In this document: in pieces, positions 53,515 to 63,227 of the stretch
Numbering within the stretch: position 1 is the stretch's first letter
Layout of the letters: each line of letters begins with the position of its first letter
Assembly: GCF_000430645.1 (NCBI RefSeq)
Contig: NZ_AUMK01000021.1
Span: 1 to 64,000, forward strand
DNA length: 64,000 nt
Reading direction: 5' to 3'
Source of the DNA: Aquimarina latercula DSM 2041
GTDB lineage: Bacteria; Bacteroidota; Bacteroidia; Flavobacteriales; Flavobacteriaceae
Translations under genes and position numbers: made by a program
Notes under the pieces: generated by a model
The model's input: only the letters and a program-made list of their open reading frames with translations
Told to the model about the DNA's origin: nothing
Databases searched by the model: none

Positions 53515-55845
53515 TTAAAAATTATATCGAACTCCAAGATGAAAAGCTCTTGGGTTTCCTATGGTGAAACTATTTTCGCTTCTAAACACGTTATATGAGG
53601 CTCTTGCGGCATACAATTCATCAAAAACATTTAAAGCATGCCCCCATATCACAATTCCTTTATAGTTTAATGATGCTCTAAGATTAAAAATAGTATGACC
53701 ATCATAAGTAGCTGTACTAAAAGAACCATTATCGTTTTCTACTTGATTCTCAAAGCTGGTATTATAACTCCCTACCAGTTCATGTTCTCCTGTTATGCTA
53801 AAGCCAATATTTTCAAAATCCTTACGATAAGTAATGGCTGAAGTACCTAATAGACTAGGAGCGGTTTCTCTTTCTGTGTCAGAATAATCAATCCCTGAAT
53901 CAAAAAAATCTACATATTCATGTTTCGCATAGCTACCATTGTGCGAAATAGATAATTCTTTAAGAATTTTATAAGTAATGCCATATTCTATTCCATAAGA
54001 TCTAGTTTTACCTGCATTAGTATTAAAGAAATTGTCATCTTCATCTCTAAGTGTGATAAGTGTATTTTTTCCTTCTAAAACATATAAGGCGGCATCTAAA
54101 GTAAGTTTTGACGGAATCGAATAATACCCACCAATTTCATAATTATTATATCTACTAGGTTTTATTCCTTGTACCTGATTACGATTTCTATATAGAGTAG
54201 AAACTTGTGGAGGGGTAAACCCTTGAGAATAATTTGCATAGATACCCGTTTGGCTCGAAAGGTTGTAGTTGATCCCCAGTTTAGGAGTAAGATTGTTAAA
54301 ATTATCTACGGCATCTTCTACACCTACAATACCATCTGCCTGATTATTATAATCATATTCGAATCCATCGTAGCGAATTGCAGCGGTTACTTTTAGAGGT
54401 GCTATAGGTGATATTTCATATTGCAAAAATCCTGCGTAATTAAAAATATTTGCTTCGTAATTTAATATAAAATCTCCTGAGTTGAGAGTAAAGTCCGTAT
54501 TCCTTCCAGTTTCTGTGTCCACAATAACACTGGTTGTTTCTGCTATATATTTTTGTGGAGAAAAATCACCTGTGGCGCCTAGTATTAAAGAAGAATTAGC
54601 AAAGTTAAAATTTAGCTTATGTTGTATTAAACCTACAAAACTTTTAAATTGATTAGAGTTTATTTCTCCAGAACCAAATCCAGTTAACTGACCTTGGTCT
54701 CTAAATTGACGTACTCTATAGGATGGATTTTGATCCATCGTATTATCCCTGAAAACAAAATTAAAAGAGGTTTTGTTACGATCATTCCAGAATTTGTCTA
54801 ATGTAGTTCTTAGTCTAAAAGCTAGAGCTTCTCGTTCAGTAAAAGTTTGATCACTTTCGAAATTTCCTCCATAATAATCGGACTCACTTAAAGAACCAGT
54901 CATATCTGATCTGTAATCTACAATGTCTAGAACTGTTGTCCATTTTGTGGTTGTAGAAAAATCATATACAGTCTTAAATGTAACAGCTAGTTTTTCATAG
55001 TCACTATGTTCTATAGGGCCATTTTTTCGTTGTACATAATGTCCTCCTAAATAGAACCCAAATTTGTCACTGGTTCTGTCAGAAACTTCTAATTCATAAC
55101 GAGTTAATCCAATATCATTGGTCTGAAACCCTAAGCTACCACTAAGATTTTCTGTTGGTTTCTTGGTAATAAAATTAAAACTACCTCCAATAGATTCACT
55201 ACCGTAAATACTAGATGCGGGGCCTTTAAGTACTTCTATGCGATCATAAGAAATATCATTCATTTCTAATAATGCATTATGATTAAATACAGAGGTAGGT
55301 CGTATTTGCAATCCATCTTCCAGATATAAAAACAAAGCTTTTGTAGAAATAGGTGATCGAACTGCCATAAAATGCTGTTCATTACTCGCTGCTCTAGAAG
55401 TCGACATAAAAACTCCAGGAACTTGATTAACTAGTTGATCAATACCAAAAGCTTTTGTCTCTTCTATGGTTTTTGCAGATATAGTAGCGATAGATCCAGG
55501 TACATCAGAACGTTTTTGAATTTCCCTACTTGCAGAAGTTACAAAAACCTCTTCCAAAGCTACATTATCAAGAGATAAACGGATAATATTAACACCATTA
55601 GTAAGGGAAACTTCTTTAGTTGTATATCCTACAAAGCTAATGGTAACTTGATTTGAATTTTGGAGTGTTATTGTAAAGCTCCCATTAATATTGCTCATTA
55701 CTCCATTTGTAGTAGTATTAGATGCTATTATTGTTGCTCCTGGTAACGGATTATTAGAATTATCTACAACTTTTCCTTGAAAAGATTGTGCGTAGCTATT
55801 AATTCCGTAAACAAGGAATATAGCTAACATTAGTATATTTTTCAT
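53515..55845 (-). CDS. TonB-dependent outer-membrane receptor
   Basis: 776 aa. Signal peptide (LMLAIFLVYGINSYAQ), a carboxypeptidase-regulatory-like beta domain (about 20-95, GKVVDNSNNPLPGATI), a plug domain (VFVTSASREIQKRSDVPGS to LKGPASSIYGSESIGGSFN) and a 22-strand barrel ending in an aromatic residue (HLGVRYNF). It takes up a metal complex or siderophore driven by TonB; the adjacent PepSY protein points to iron or another metal. I chose ATG 55845, which gives the expected signal peptide; the ORF is open further upstream to 55878 but encodes unconserved residues. Confidence 0.93.
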   Translation of the reverse strand: MKNILMLAIFLVYGINSYAQSFQGKVVDNSNNPLPGATIIASNTTTNGVMSNINGSFTITLQNSNQVTISFVGYTTKEVSLTNGVNIIRLSLDNVALEEVFVTSASREIQKRSDVPGSIATISAKTIEETKAFGIDQLVNQVPGVFMSTSRAASNEQHFMAVRSPISTKALFLYLEDGLQIRPTSVFNHNALLEMNDISYDRIEVLKGPASSIYGSESIGGSFNFITKKPTENLSGSLGFQTNDIGLTRYELEVSDRTSDKFGFYLGGHYVQRKNGPIEHSDYEKLAVTFKTVYDFSTTTKWTTVLDIVDYRSDMTGSLSESDYYGGNFESDQTFTEREALAFRLRTTLDKFWNDRNKTSFNFVFRDNTMDQNPSYRVRQFRDQGQLTGFGSGEINSNQFKSFVGLIQHKLNFNFANSSLILGATGDFSPQKYIAETTSVIVDTETGRNTDFTLNSGDFILNYEANIFNYAGFLQYEISPIAPLKVTAAIRYDGFEYDYNNQADGIVGVEDAVDNFNNLTPKLGINYNLSSQTGIYANYSQGFTPPQVSTLYRNRNQVQGIKPSRYNNYEIGGYYSIPSKLTLDAALYVLEGKNTLITLRDEDDNFFNTNAGKTRSYGIEYGITYKILKELSISHNGSYAKHEYVDFFDSGIDYSDTERETAPSLLGTSAITYRKDFENIGFSITGEHELVGSYNTSFENQVENDNGSFSTATYDGHTIFNLRASLNYKGIVIWGHALNVFDELYAARASYNVFRSENSFTIGNPRAFHLGVRYNF

Positions 55846-55917
55846 TATATGTAATGTATAGGTAGGATCATCATTCAATAGATGGATACCTAGTTTGTTA
55901 ATTATTAAGTAAGTATT

Positions 55918-56943
55918 TTATAAAGCGTATTGTAGACCTAACGTAATCGTTTCTTTATTTCTTAATTGTACACCATTCATATTCTGAAACAATGGAATAG
56001 CAGCTTCAAAACCAAGACGCAGGTTTTTAAGGCTTCCTTTAAAGGCATATAAATTAAAACCTAAACCCGCGTTTGCATAGGTCATTCCGGAATTAGCAGT
56101 ATCTGCAGTGATTACCATGATTGGATTTAGATCAGGATTCGTTCCACTTATTTTATCAATAGCTCCAAATTCAAATCTTCCGGAAAAACTTAACCAATCA
56201 GTGGCAGTTACGGCTAACCAATTGTTTAAACTATACTTGTTTCCTAGACGATATTCATTATCATTCTCACCAATTCTAAGTGTAGTTCTTACTTGCGTAC
56301 CAAAAGAAAGAATACTCCATTGTTTTAGATAAGTTAAAGCAATTTCAGTATCCCAAGTTCCACTACCTATTTGCATTGGATAGGGGAGTATTACTTCGTT
56401 TGGAGTAGAAGCTGGAGTCACATTTTTTTCATTAATACTACCGGTAGGTATAGATATTCCAATTTGGCCGTGTAATTGTTGTTTGTTCTTATTAAAGAAT
56501 TTATATAGCGCTGCAATCTTTGTATCACCAAACCCAGAAGACTCTGTAGTAAATACTCCATTCATAGCAGTAAGGTGATCCATTTCTTGGGATAGATAAT
56601 TTACCATTGCCATCAAAGTTATTTTATCACTTGGCGCATACATCATTCCTAACATATGCATATTCATTGGCATACTTGTAGGCGTAACCATATATACATC
56701 ATTAGGGCGTAACGCATTAGAGAAATCTACATTTTCACTACCTCTGTTAAGGTCTTCCATATTCATATACATGTAGCGATAGCTAAACATGAATTCACCT
56801 TTTCCGTGTGTGTGATCTCCCATTACGGATATAGGAGCGTGTCCATCAGGTCTTGATCCTGACCATTTATTTTCTTTGCTTTCTTCCTGCCCAGATATAA
56901 ATTGTGCTGTCATTATAAGAATGACATAGATATATTTTTTCAT
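55918..56943 (-). CDS. Met-rich outer-membrane beta-barrel (transporter-like) protein, metal-related
   Basis: 341 aa with signal peptide (1-18). The mature protein is made of amphipathic beta strands and ends in LGLQYAL, like an outer-membrane barrel. Its N-terminal part is unusually rich in His and Met: GDHTHGKGEFMFSYRYMYMN, then SMPMNMHMLGMMYAP. Such composition suggests copper or silver binding. It lies 72 bases upstream of the TonB receptor gene in the same direction. It belongs to a phenol-degradation-meta-like barrel family by general appearance; the transport role is inferred. Confidence 0.75.
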   Translation of the reverse strand: MKKYIYVILIMTAQFISGQEESKENKWSGSRPDGHAPISVMGDHTHGKGEFMFSYRYMYMNMEDLNRGSENVDFSNALRPNDVYMVTPTSMPMNMHMLGMMYAPSDKITLMAMVNYLSQEMDHLTAMNGVFTTESSGFGDTKIAALYKFFNKNKQQLHGQIGISIPTGSINEKNVTPASTPNEVILPYPMQIGSGTWDTEIALTYLKQWSILSFGTQVRTTLRIGENDNEYRLGNKYSLNNWLAVTATDWLSFSGRFEFGAIDKISGTNPDLNPIMVITADTANSGMTYANAGLGFNLYAFKGSLKNLRLGFEAAIPLFQNMNGVQLRNKETITLGLQYAL

Positions 56944-57082
56944 TATATAAATGATTTGTAGTTGTATAGCTTTCTATTCAAGAAAGTTATCGTACAGAGA
57001 TATTGTAACTTGATTAAAAACAGCTTTAAATAAATAACATATAGAGTTGATCAACCTAGAATAATTCTTGGCCGATTTCATT

Positions 57083-57107
57083 AAAAAAAAGATCACTACT
57101 TAAGTGA
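57083..57107 (-). terminator. terminator directly after the 129-residue gene
   Basis: On the minus strand ATCACT, four or five bases, AGTGAT and then eight T, starting at the stop codon itself. It shows that this gene can be a separate transcript from the receptor group downstream. Confidence 0.75.
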
Positions 57108-57497
57108 TTAAGAGAAAGAAACTTCTGGTGGGCGATCAATATTATTGGAAATATTTTTAGTGTGTAAGTTAATTGGTTTCCAATTAGAATTATCCTCAAA
57201 ATAGAATTGAGACATGTTTTTGATTTGAATTATATTGTCTTCAAAAAAGAGAGGAATAAAAGCTTCTACAATAACCGTTAAAGAACTGTTTTGAGTATCA
57301 GAAGTCGTCTTACTCATCTTCATTTGAGTCATTAGATAACATTTTCCGTTACAGTTTAATTTTGGCCTTTCTTTATTAACACAATATTTTTCTACAATGG
57401 TGTCAATATTTAACTGATAGTAGAGTACATTACTTATTTCTATTGCTGGTCTTAAAGCAAAAGCAATGAATATTAATATAGAAAAAAAGACTCTCAA
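57108..57497 (-). CDS. small Cys-containing protein of metal-related clusters
   Basis: 129 aa. N-terminal hydrophobic segment (about 3-19), then IDTIVEKYCVNKERPKLNCNGKCYLMTQM, whose three Cys (CVNKE, NCNGKC) could bind metal, then a low-complexity remainder. I have seen this type ahead of heavy-metal genes in Bacteroidetes, but no name is established. The start is TTG at 57497, since no ATG is near. It lies upstream of the barrel/receptor/PepSY group, separated by a terminator and 164 bases. Confidence 0.65.
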   Translation of the reverse strand: MRVFFSILIFIAFALRPAIEISNVLYYQLNIDTIVEKYCVNKERPKLNCNGKCYLMTQMKMSKTTSDTQNSSLTVIVEAFIPLFFEDNIIQIKNMSQFYFEDNSNWKPINLHTKNISNNIDRPPEVSFS

Positions 57498-57702
57498 TTA
57501 AGGGTTTTTCAAATTCGCTGCAAATATACTATTCTTCTTAAAAGTAATATAAGATCTACTCTTAAAACTTACTAAAAGTATAGTTAATATATATAGCTAA
57601 AAAAGGTTTTGAATTATAATTAATCAACCATATTCCGGAATAGAAAATTTAGGAGGTTAATAAACAAACCGTTTGTATTCGAAGTGAGCTTTTGGCTTTA
57701 TG

Positions 57703-57738
57703 AAAAAAAAAATCCTCAAGCATTTTACTGCTTGAGGA
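57703..57738 (-). terminator. terminator of purA
   Basis: On the minus strand TCCTCAAGCA (57729-57738) pairs with TGCTTGAGGA (57713-57722) and is followed by ten T. About 30 bases after the purA stop codon. Confidence 0.9.
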
Positions 57739-57767
57739 ATATATTTTATAATAATTTATGTGTAAAA

Positions 57768-59039
57768 TTATCTATGAATTGTCTGAGTCCTATCTGGTCC
57801 AACAGAAACAATAGTAATTGGTGTTTCTAATTCTTTTTCCAAGAAATCGATGTATTCATTTAACTCTTTTGGAAACTCTGATTTATCAGACATTTTAGTA
57901 AGATCTTCTGACCAACCTTTCATTTCTGTATATACCGGAGTTACATTTTCTGGTTCAATATTGTAGGGTAGGTGAGTGATCGTTTCTCCTTTATATTTAT
58001 AAGCAGTACATACTTTAAGAGTTTTGAAACCACTTAATACATCACCTTTCATCATCATTAATTGAGTAACACCATTAACGTGAACAGCATATTTTAATGC
58101 AACTAAATCTAACCATCCGCATCTTCGTGCTCTTCCGGTTGTAGCTCCAAATTCATTACCTACACGCCCCATAGTTTCTCCATCCTCATCAAACAATTCT
58201 GTTGGGAATGGTCCGCTTCCTACACGAGTGGTGTATGCTTTAAAAATTCCGAATACTTCTTTGATTTTATTAGGAGCAACTCCTAATCCTGTGCAAGCTC
58301 CTGCAGCAGTTGTATTAGAAGATGTTACAAAAGGATATGTTCCAAAGTCTATATCTAATAGAGATCCTTGTGCTCCTTCTGCTAATATTTTCTTACCATC
58401 TCTTTGTGCTTGGTATAGGTATTCTTCACTATCAATAAAAGTCAAAGATTTTAAAGTCTCTATAGCTTTAAAAAACTCAGCTTCTAATTCTTCTAAATCA
58501 TATTCAATTTTTGCATCGTAGAAATCTATCATAGCTTCGTGCTTGTTAGCAAGATTTCTATAACGTTCTTTCCAATCACTTAGTTCTAGATCTCCAACAC
58601 GGATACCATTTCTACCGGTCTTATCCATATACGTTGGTCCAATACCTTTTAGAGTAGAACCAATTTTTGCTTTTCCTTTAGAAGCTTCAGATGCTGCATC
58701 AAGAATTCTATGTGTTGGTAATATTAGATGTGCTTTTCTTGATATAACAAGTTTTGATTTATAATCTAAATTAAACTTAGCAAGATTATCTAATTCTTTT
58801 TTAAATATTACTGGGTCAATTACGACACCGTTACCTACTAAATTGATTGCTTTATCATGAAAAATTCCACTTGGAATCGTATGTAATACATGTTTGATAC
58901 CATCAAATTCCAAAGTATGTCCTGCATTAGGTCCTCCTTGGAATCTCGCAATTATATCATAATTTTTTGTAAGAACGTCTACAATTTTTCCTTTACCTTC
59001 GTCTCCCCATTGAAGACCAAGTAATAAGTTTACCGCCAT
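57768..59039 (-). CDS. purA: adenylosuccinate synthetase
   Basis: Cytoplasmic enzyme that joins IMP and aspartate with GTP in the first step from IMP to AMP. 423 aa, normal length. Family motifs: LQWGDEGKGKIVD (N-terminus), GGPNAGHTLEF (about 35-45), HTIPSGIFH, GSTLKGIGPTYMDK, GAQGSLLDIDFGTYPFVTSSNT, and TTGRARRCGWLD. The start codon overlaps the stop of the Fur-family gene by one base (TAATG), so the two are co-transcribed. Confidence 0.97.
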   Translation of the reverse strand: MAVNLLLGLQWGDEGKGKIVDVLTKNYDIIARFQGGPNAGHTLEFDGIKHVLHTIPSGIFHDKAINLVGNGVVIDPVIFKKELDNLAKFNLDYKSKLVISRKAHLILPTHRILDAASEASKGKAKIGSTLKGIGPTYMDKTGRNGIRVGDLELSDWKERYRNLANKHEAMIDFYDAKIEYDLEELEAEFFKAIETLKSLTFIDSEEYLYQAQRDGKKILAEGAQGSLLDIDFGTYPFVTSSNTTAAGACTGLGVAPNKIKEVFGIFKAYTTRVGSGPFPTELFDEDGETMGRVGNEFGATTGRARRCGWLDLVALKYAVHVNGVTQLMMMKGDVLSGFKTLKVCTAYKYKGETITHLPYNIEPENVTPVYTEMKGWSEDLTKMSDKSEFPKELNEYIDFLEKELETPITIVSVGPDRTQTIHR

Positions 59040-59506
59040 TAGTTTTCTTGATTAGTGGGTTTCTTTTTGGTTCCGTAGAAATATAGTGAGTGATTTGTAA
59101 TTTCTACATCAAAAATTTCTTCGATTGTTTTTTTTATGGATTGTATTCTTGGATCACAAAACTCCAGGACTTCACCACTATCAGTTAAAATAAGGTGATC
59201 ATGTTGCCTGTCGAAATATGACTTTTCATATTGAGCCTGACTTTGACCAAATTGATGTTTACGAACTAGTTTGCAATCTAATAAAAGCTCTATAGTGTTG
59301 TAGAGTGTAGCTCTACTAACACGATAGTTTTTGTTTTTCATTTTTATATAAAGTGATTCTATATCAAAATGTTCTTCACTTTCATAAATTTCCTGAAGTA
59401 TAGCGTAGCGCTCAGGTGTTTTTCTATGACCATTTTCCTCTAGAAAACTAGTAAACACATTCTTAACGATATTCTGATCGTTTTGCGTAGTTGTTTTGGT
59501 ACTCAT
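59039..59506 (-). CDS. Fur-family transcriptional regulator
   Basis: 155 aa. Winged helix domain (about 20-95: [41 protein letters not shown]) and a dimerisation domain with [15 protein letters not shown]. The usual structural zinc Cys pairs (CxxC) are missing; HDHLIL has Leu where many Fur proteins have Cys. The His residues of the regulatory metal site are present in part. Fur, Zur or PerR type cannot be decided. It precedes purA with a one-base overlap and is 3 kb from the TonB/PepSY group, a plausible target. Confidence 0.9.
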   Translation of the reverse strand: MSTKTTTQNDQNIVKNVFTSFLEENGHRKTPERYAILQEIYESEEHFDIESLYIKMKNKNYRVSRATLYNTIELLLDCKLVRKHQFGQSQAQYEKSYFDRQHDHLILTDSGEVLEFCDPRIQSIKKTIEEIFDVEITNHSLYFYGTKKKPTNQEN

Positions 59507-59589
59507 AATGCTTAAAAAAGCAAATTTACATTATTTTTTACAAGTTAGAGTCCAAATTATAAATACTTATTAATAAAAAATAGAAAGAG

Positions 59590-61797
59590 CTATTCTCTAA
59601 TTACTTTATCAATTCCATTTACCTTAGAAAGGTTTTGAATAACTGTTTTTAAGGTGTTTTTATTTTTAACACCTACAGTAATTTTACCTGTAAATACGCC
59701 ATCATTTGTATCAAAGTTCATATTGTAGATGGCAAGATGCATATTATTGGATATGATTTGGGTCACTTCATTCACCACACCAATATTATCAATACCATTG
59801 AGTCTAATAACTGCTTTAAATACTTCTTGACTAGAATCAATCCATTTTGCCTGAATAATGCGATATGCATAATTACTCTGCAGCTGTAATGCATTAGGGC
59901 AATCTTTTTTATGAATTTTTATGCCCTCGTTAACTGTTATAAAGCCAAAAACATTATCTCCAGCTATAGGATTGCAGCAATTGGATAGTTTGTATTCTAA
60001 TTTTTCAGAATCCTTACCAAACACTAAAAGATCATACTTAGACGTAATTTCATCTTTATTTACATCTTTGGCATTTCCTCGTCGAATTTTATTTTTAATA
60101 AAATTCATGAAGACATTGCTACGCGTAGTAGCAAACTCTTTAATTTTTTGGTTATCAATAGTTCCGATACCAACCCTATAGAAAAGATCTTGACTAGTTT
60201 TGAGTTTAAAGTATAGAACCAGTTCGTTAACTACTTTTTCTCCCATGGTTATTTTTTGGGAACGTAGTTTACGTTTAAGAACTACTTTTCCTTCTTCGGC
60301 TATCTGTTTCTTTTCATCACGTAGGGCAGATTTAATTTTAGATCTTGCTCTAGCGGTAGTTGCATAATCTAACCAGTTTGAGGAAGGTTTTGATTTAGTA
60401 GAAGTAATAATTTCTACTTGATCTCCACTTTTAAGTTCATGACTTAACGGAACTAATTTATTATTTACTCTAGCTCCTCTAGTTCTCAGTCCAACTTCTG
60501 TATGTACACTAAAACCAAAGTCTAATGCTGTTGCTCCTTTTGGTAAGGATTTTAAATCTCCCTCAGGAGTAAAGACAAAGATTTCTTTTGCGTACAGATT
60601 AAGTTTGAATTCTTCGACAAAATCAACTGCGTTTGTTTCAGAATTTTCTAGTGCTTCTTGTAATCTATTTAACCAGCCATCAAGCCCTTGATCTTGTTTT
60701 TCTTCGGTGTTTTTATATTTATAATGCGCAGCATATCCTTTTTCTGCAATCTCATGCATCCGTTCACTGCGTATTTGCACTTCGACCCATTGACTATCAG
60801 GACCAATTACAGTTATGTGTAATGCTTCATATCCAGTAGATTTTGGTTGAGAAATCCAGTCTCTTAGTCTAATAGGATTAGGACGATAGTAGTCAGTAAC
60901 GATCGTGTATATTTTCCAAGCGATGAATTTTTCGTTTTCGATATCATCTGCTTTGTATATGATTCTTATGGCAAATTTGTCATAAACTTCGTCAAATGAA
61001 ATATTCTGTTTCAGAATTTTACGTCTGATTGAAAAAATTGACTTTGGTCTTCCTTTGATTTCATAATCTAAACCTTCTTTATCAAGTCCTTCTTTTATTT
61101 TATTAGAAAACCGTTTTATATAAGCATCTTGTTCTTCTTTACTTTCTTTAATTTTTTCTAAAATATCCTTGTAAACTTCAGGTTCTGTATATTTTAATCC
61201 TAGATCTTCTAATTCTGTTTTAATGTTGTAAAGCCCTATTCTATGTGCCAAAGGAGCATAAATGTATAAGGTTTCCGATGCAATTTTAACTTGTTTGTCA
61301 GGACGCATTGCGTCCATCGTTTGCATATTGTGTAAACGATCGGCTATTTTAATAATAATCACTCTTACATCATCATTAAGAGTAAGTAACATTTTTCTAA
61401 AATTCTCAGCCTGAAGAGAGATATCCTTATCCTTTTTTAGAGAAGATATTTTTGTTAACCCATCCACAATACGAGCTACAGTCTCTCCAAACATTTGCTC
61501 AATGTCTACTAAAGTATATTCTGTGTCTTCGACTACATCGTGAAGTAATGCTGCGGCTATAGAAGTTGCGTCTAGTCCTATTTCACTTGCTACTATTTTG
61601 GCAACAGCAATAGGGTGGAAGATGTAGGCTTCTCCACTCTTACGTCTCTGATCTTTATGTGCATCTACAGCAATATCAAATGCCTGCCGTATTAATTTTT
61701 TATCGTCCTTACTAAGGTCTCGATAACTAATACGAAGCAATTCCTTGTATTGCTTAGCAATTTGTTTGTTTTCCTGTTCTATAGCGGCTTCGGTCAT
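59590..61797 (-). CDS. bifunctional (p)ppGpp synthetase/hydrolase, Rel/SpoT family
   Basis: 735 aa. Controls the stringent response by making and degrading (p)ppGpp. N-terminal HD hydrolase domain (about 45-195, with HDVVEDT and ADRLHNM), synthetase domain (about 250-360, GRPKSIFSIRRK, DKFAIRIIYK), TGS domain (about 395-455, EIFVFTPEGDLKSLPKGATA), then a helical part and C-terminal ACT domain (about 660-735). Both active-site sets look intact. It lies 84 bases upstream of the Fur gene in the same direction. Confidence 0.95.
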   Translation of the reverse strand: MTEAAIEQENKQIAKQYKELLRISYRDLSKDDKKLIRQAFDIAVDAHKDQRRKSGEAYIFHPIAVAKIVASEIGLDATSIAAALLHDVVEDTEYTLVDIEQMFGETVARIVDGLTKISSLKKDKDISLQAENFRKMLLTLNDDVRVIIIKIADRLHNMQTMDAMRPDKQVKIASETLYIYAPLAHRIGLYNIKTELEDLGLKYTEPEVYKDILEKIKESKEEQDAYIKRFSNKIKEGLDKEGLDYEIKGRPKSIFSIRRKILKQNISFDEVYDKFAIRIIYKADDIENEKFIAWKIYTIVTDYYRPNPIRLRDWISQPKSTGYEALHITVIGPDSQWVEVQIRSERMHEIAEKGYAAHYKYKNTEEKQDQGLDGWLNRLQEALENSETNAVDFVEEFKLNLYAKEIFVFTPEGDLKSLPKGATALDFGFSVHTEVGLRTRGARVNNKLVPLSHELKSGDQVEIITSTKSKPSSNWLDYATTARARSKIKSALRDEKKQIAEEGKVVLKRKLRSQKITMGEKVVNELVLYFKLKTSQDLFYRVGIGTIDNQKIKEFATTRSNVFMNFIKNKIRRGNAKDVNKDEITSKYDLLVFGKDSEKLEYKLSNCCNPIAGDNVFGFITVNEGIKIHKKDCPNALQLQSNYAYRIIQAKWIDSSQEVFKAVIRLNGIDNIGVVNEVTQIISNNMHLAIYNMNFDTNDGVFTGKITVGVKNKNTLKTVIQNLSKVNGIDKVIRE

Positions 61798-61935
61798 ACT
61801 ATAAAGTTTACTTTGAAAGCCTGTTTTAATGTGATTGTGTGCTTACTTAATGGTTAAAAATAATTGATTCTAAACATCGAGTAAGAGTTAAAAATACAAT
61901 TAAGAATTGTAACCACCAAGACTATCTTACCTCAT

Positions 61936-63168
61936 TTATTTGCGTATATTTTTAATCCTTTGTAAAAGAGTCGGATGCGAGTAATGAATAAACACCATTG
62001 CTGGATGAGGTGTTAGATTACTTAAGTTGTTTTTAGATAATTTTTTCAAGCTATTTATCAAGGCTTCACCATCATATGTACTTTTAGCATAGTCGTCTGC
62101 TTGGTATTCAAAAGCACGGGAAACAACATTCATGATAAGCCCAGTTATCTCAGATATTGGACTGTACAGAATTCCAAAAGCAACTAATCCAATATGAAAT
62201 GAAGGTATTTCTACACCTAATGCTTCCGAAAGAAGTGGATTCGCAATGAACAAAGATAAAAACCATAACGTTACTCCTGTGAGTAAAATTGATAATAGAA
62301 GATTCATTATTACATGACGTTTTTTATAGTGGCCAACCTCGTGAGCTAATACCGCTACAATCTCTTCTTTATTAAGGTCTTTAATCAGTGTGTCGTATAA
62401 TGTGATTCTTTTTTCACTACCTAAACCAGAAAAATAAGCGTTCGCTTTAGTACTTCTTTTTGATCCATCAATTACAAAAATATCTCTTAATTGAAAACCA
62501 ACATTATTAGAGTATTCTTGAATTGTATCTCTTAATTCTCCTGGTTCTAAAGGCGTTTGTTTGTTAAATAATGGAACTATCAATTTAGCATAGAACATAT
62601 TCATGGCTAATGTGAAAATAGAAATTAATGCCCAAGCATAAACCCAAAAATATTTTCCAGTAATTTCATAAAACCACAGAATTAATGCTAAAAGACCACC
62701 TCCAACAATGATCATCATAATAATGCCTTTGATTTTATCGATAAAAAAAGTTTTGATAGTTGTTTTATTAAACCCGAATTGTTCTTCTATAATAAAGGTT
62801 TTATAATATGCGGCAGGTGTCGATAAAATGTCACTGCTAATCATTATAATACCAAAAAATAGAAGTCCTACAATAATAGAATTGTTTGAAAAACTTCTTG
62901 CTATAGCATCTACCCAAGCAAAACCATCTAAGTAAAAGAACATAAGCATAATGCATAAGGAAACTAAAGAAGATATTAGCTTAAACTTGTAATTCGCTTT
63001 TTTATAAGCTATTGATTTTTGATACTCATCTTCAGGGTATACATCAGAGAGTTCATCAGGGATATCGTTATTATAATGTCTGGCGTTTAAAATATCCAGT
63101 AAAGAATCTATTAGAAATACTATTACAATAATAGCAATCAATAGTTGAAAGAGCGTGTTTGACGTCAT
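61936..63168 (-). CDS. M48 family metallopeptidase (Ste24/CAAX-protease-like)
   Basis: 410 aa, integral inner-membrane protease. The zinc site is HEVGHYKKRH (about 275-284), with a downstream Glu in EYQADDYA (about 350), the third ligand. About seven transmembrane helices surround it (for example 3-22, 60-80, 95-112, 147-167, 175-195, 290-310, 325-345). The order is that of Ste24 and CAAX prenyl proteases; bacterial homologues are used in membrane-protein quality control. The C-terminal SHPTLLQRIKNI is typical. Normal length. Confidence 0.93.
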   Translation of the reverse strand: MTSNTLFQLLIAIIVIVFLIDSLLDILNARHYNNDIPDELSDVYPEDEYQKSIAYKKANYKFKLISSLVSLCIMLMFFYLDGFAWVDAIARSFSNNSIIVGLLFFGIIMISSDILSTPAAYYKTFIIEEQFGFNKTTIKTFFIDKIKGIIMMIIVGGGLLALILWFYEITGKYFWVYAWALISIFTLAMNMFYAKLIVPLFNKQTPLEPGELRDTIQEYSNNVGFQLRDIFVIDGSKRSTKANAYFSGLGSEKRITLYDTLIKDLNKEEIVAVLAHEVGHYKKRHVIMNLLLSILLTGVTLWFLSLFIANPLLSEALGVEIPSFHIGLVAFGILYSPISEITGLIMNVVSRAFEYQADDYAKSTYDGEALINSLKKLSKNNLSNLTPHPAMVFIHYSHPTLLQRIKNIRK

Positions 63169-63227
63169 TTTTATAGGTTTGTAGCTTTGGGATTTGTAGG
63201 TTTAGTAAGTTAATGATTTTTTAAGTA

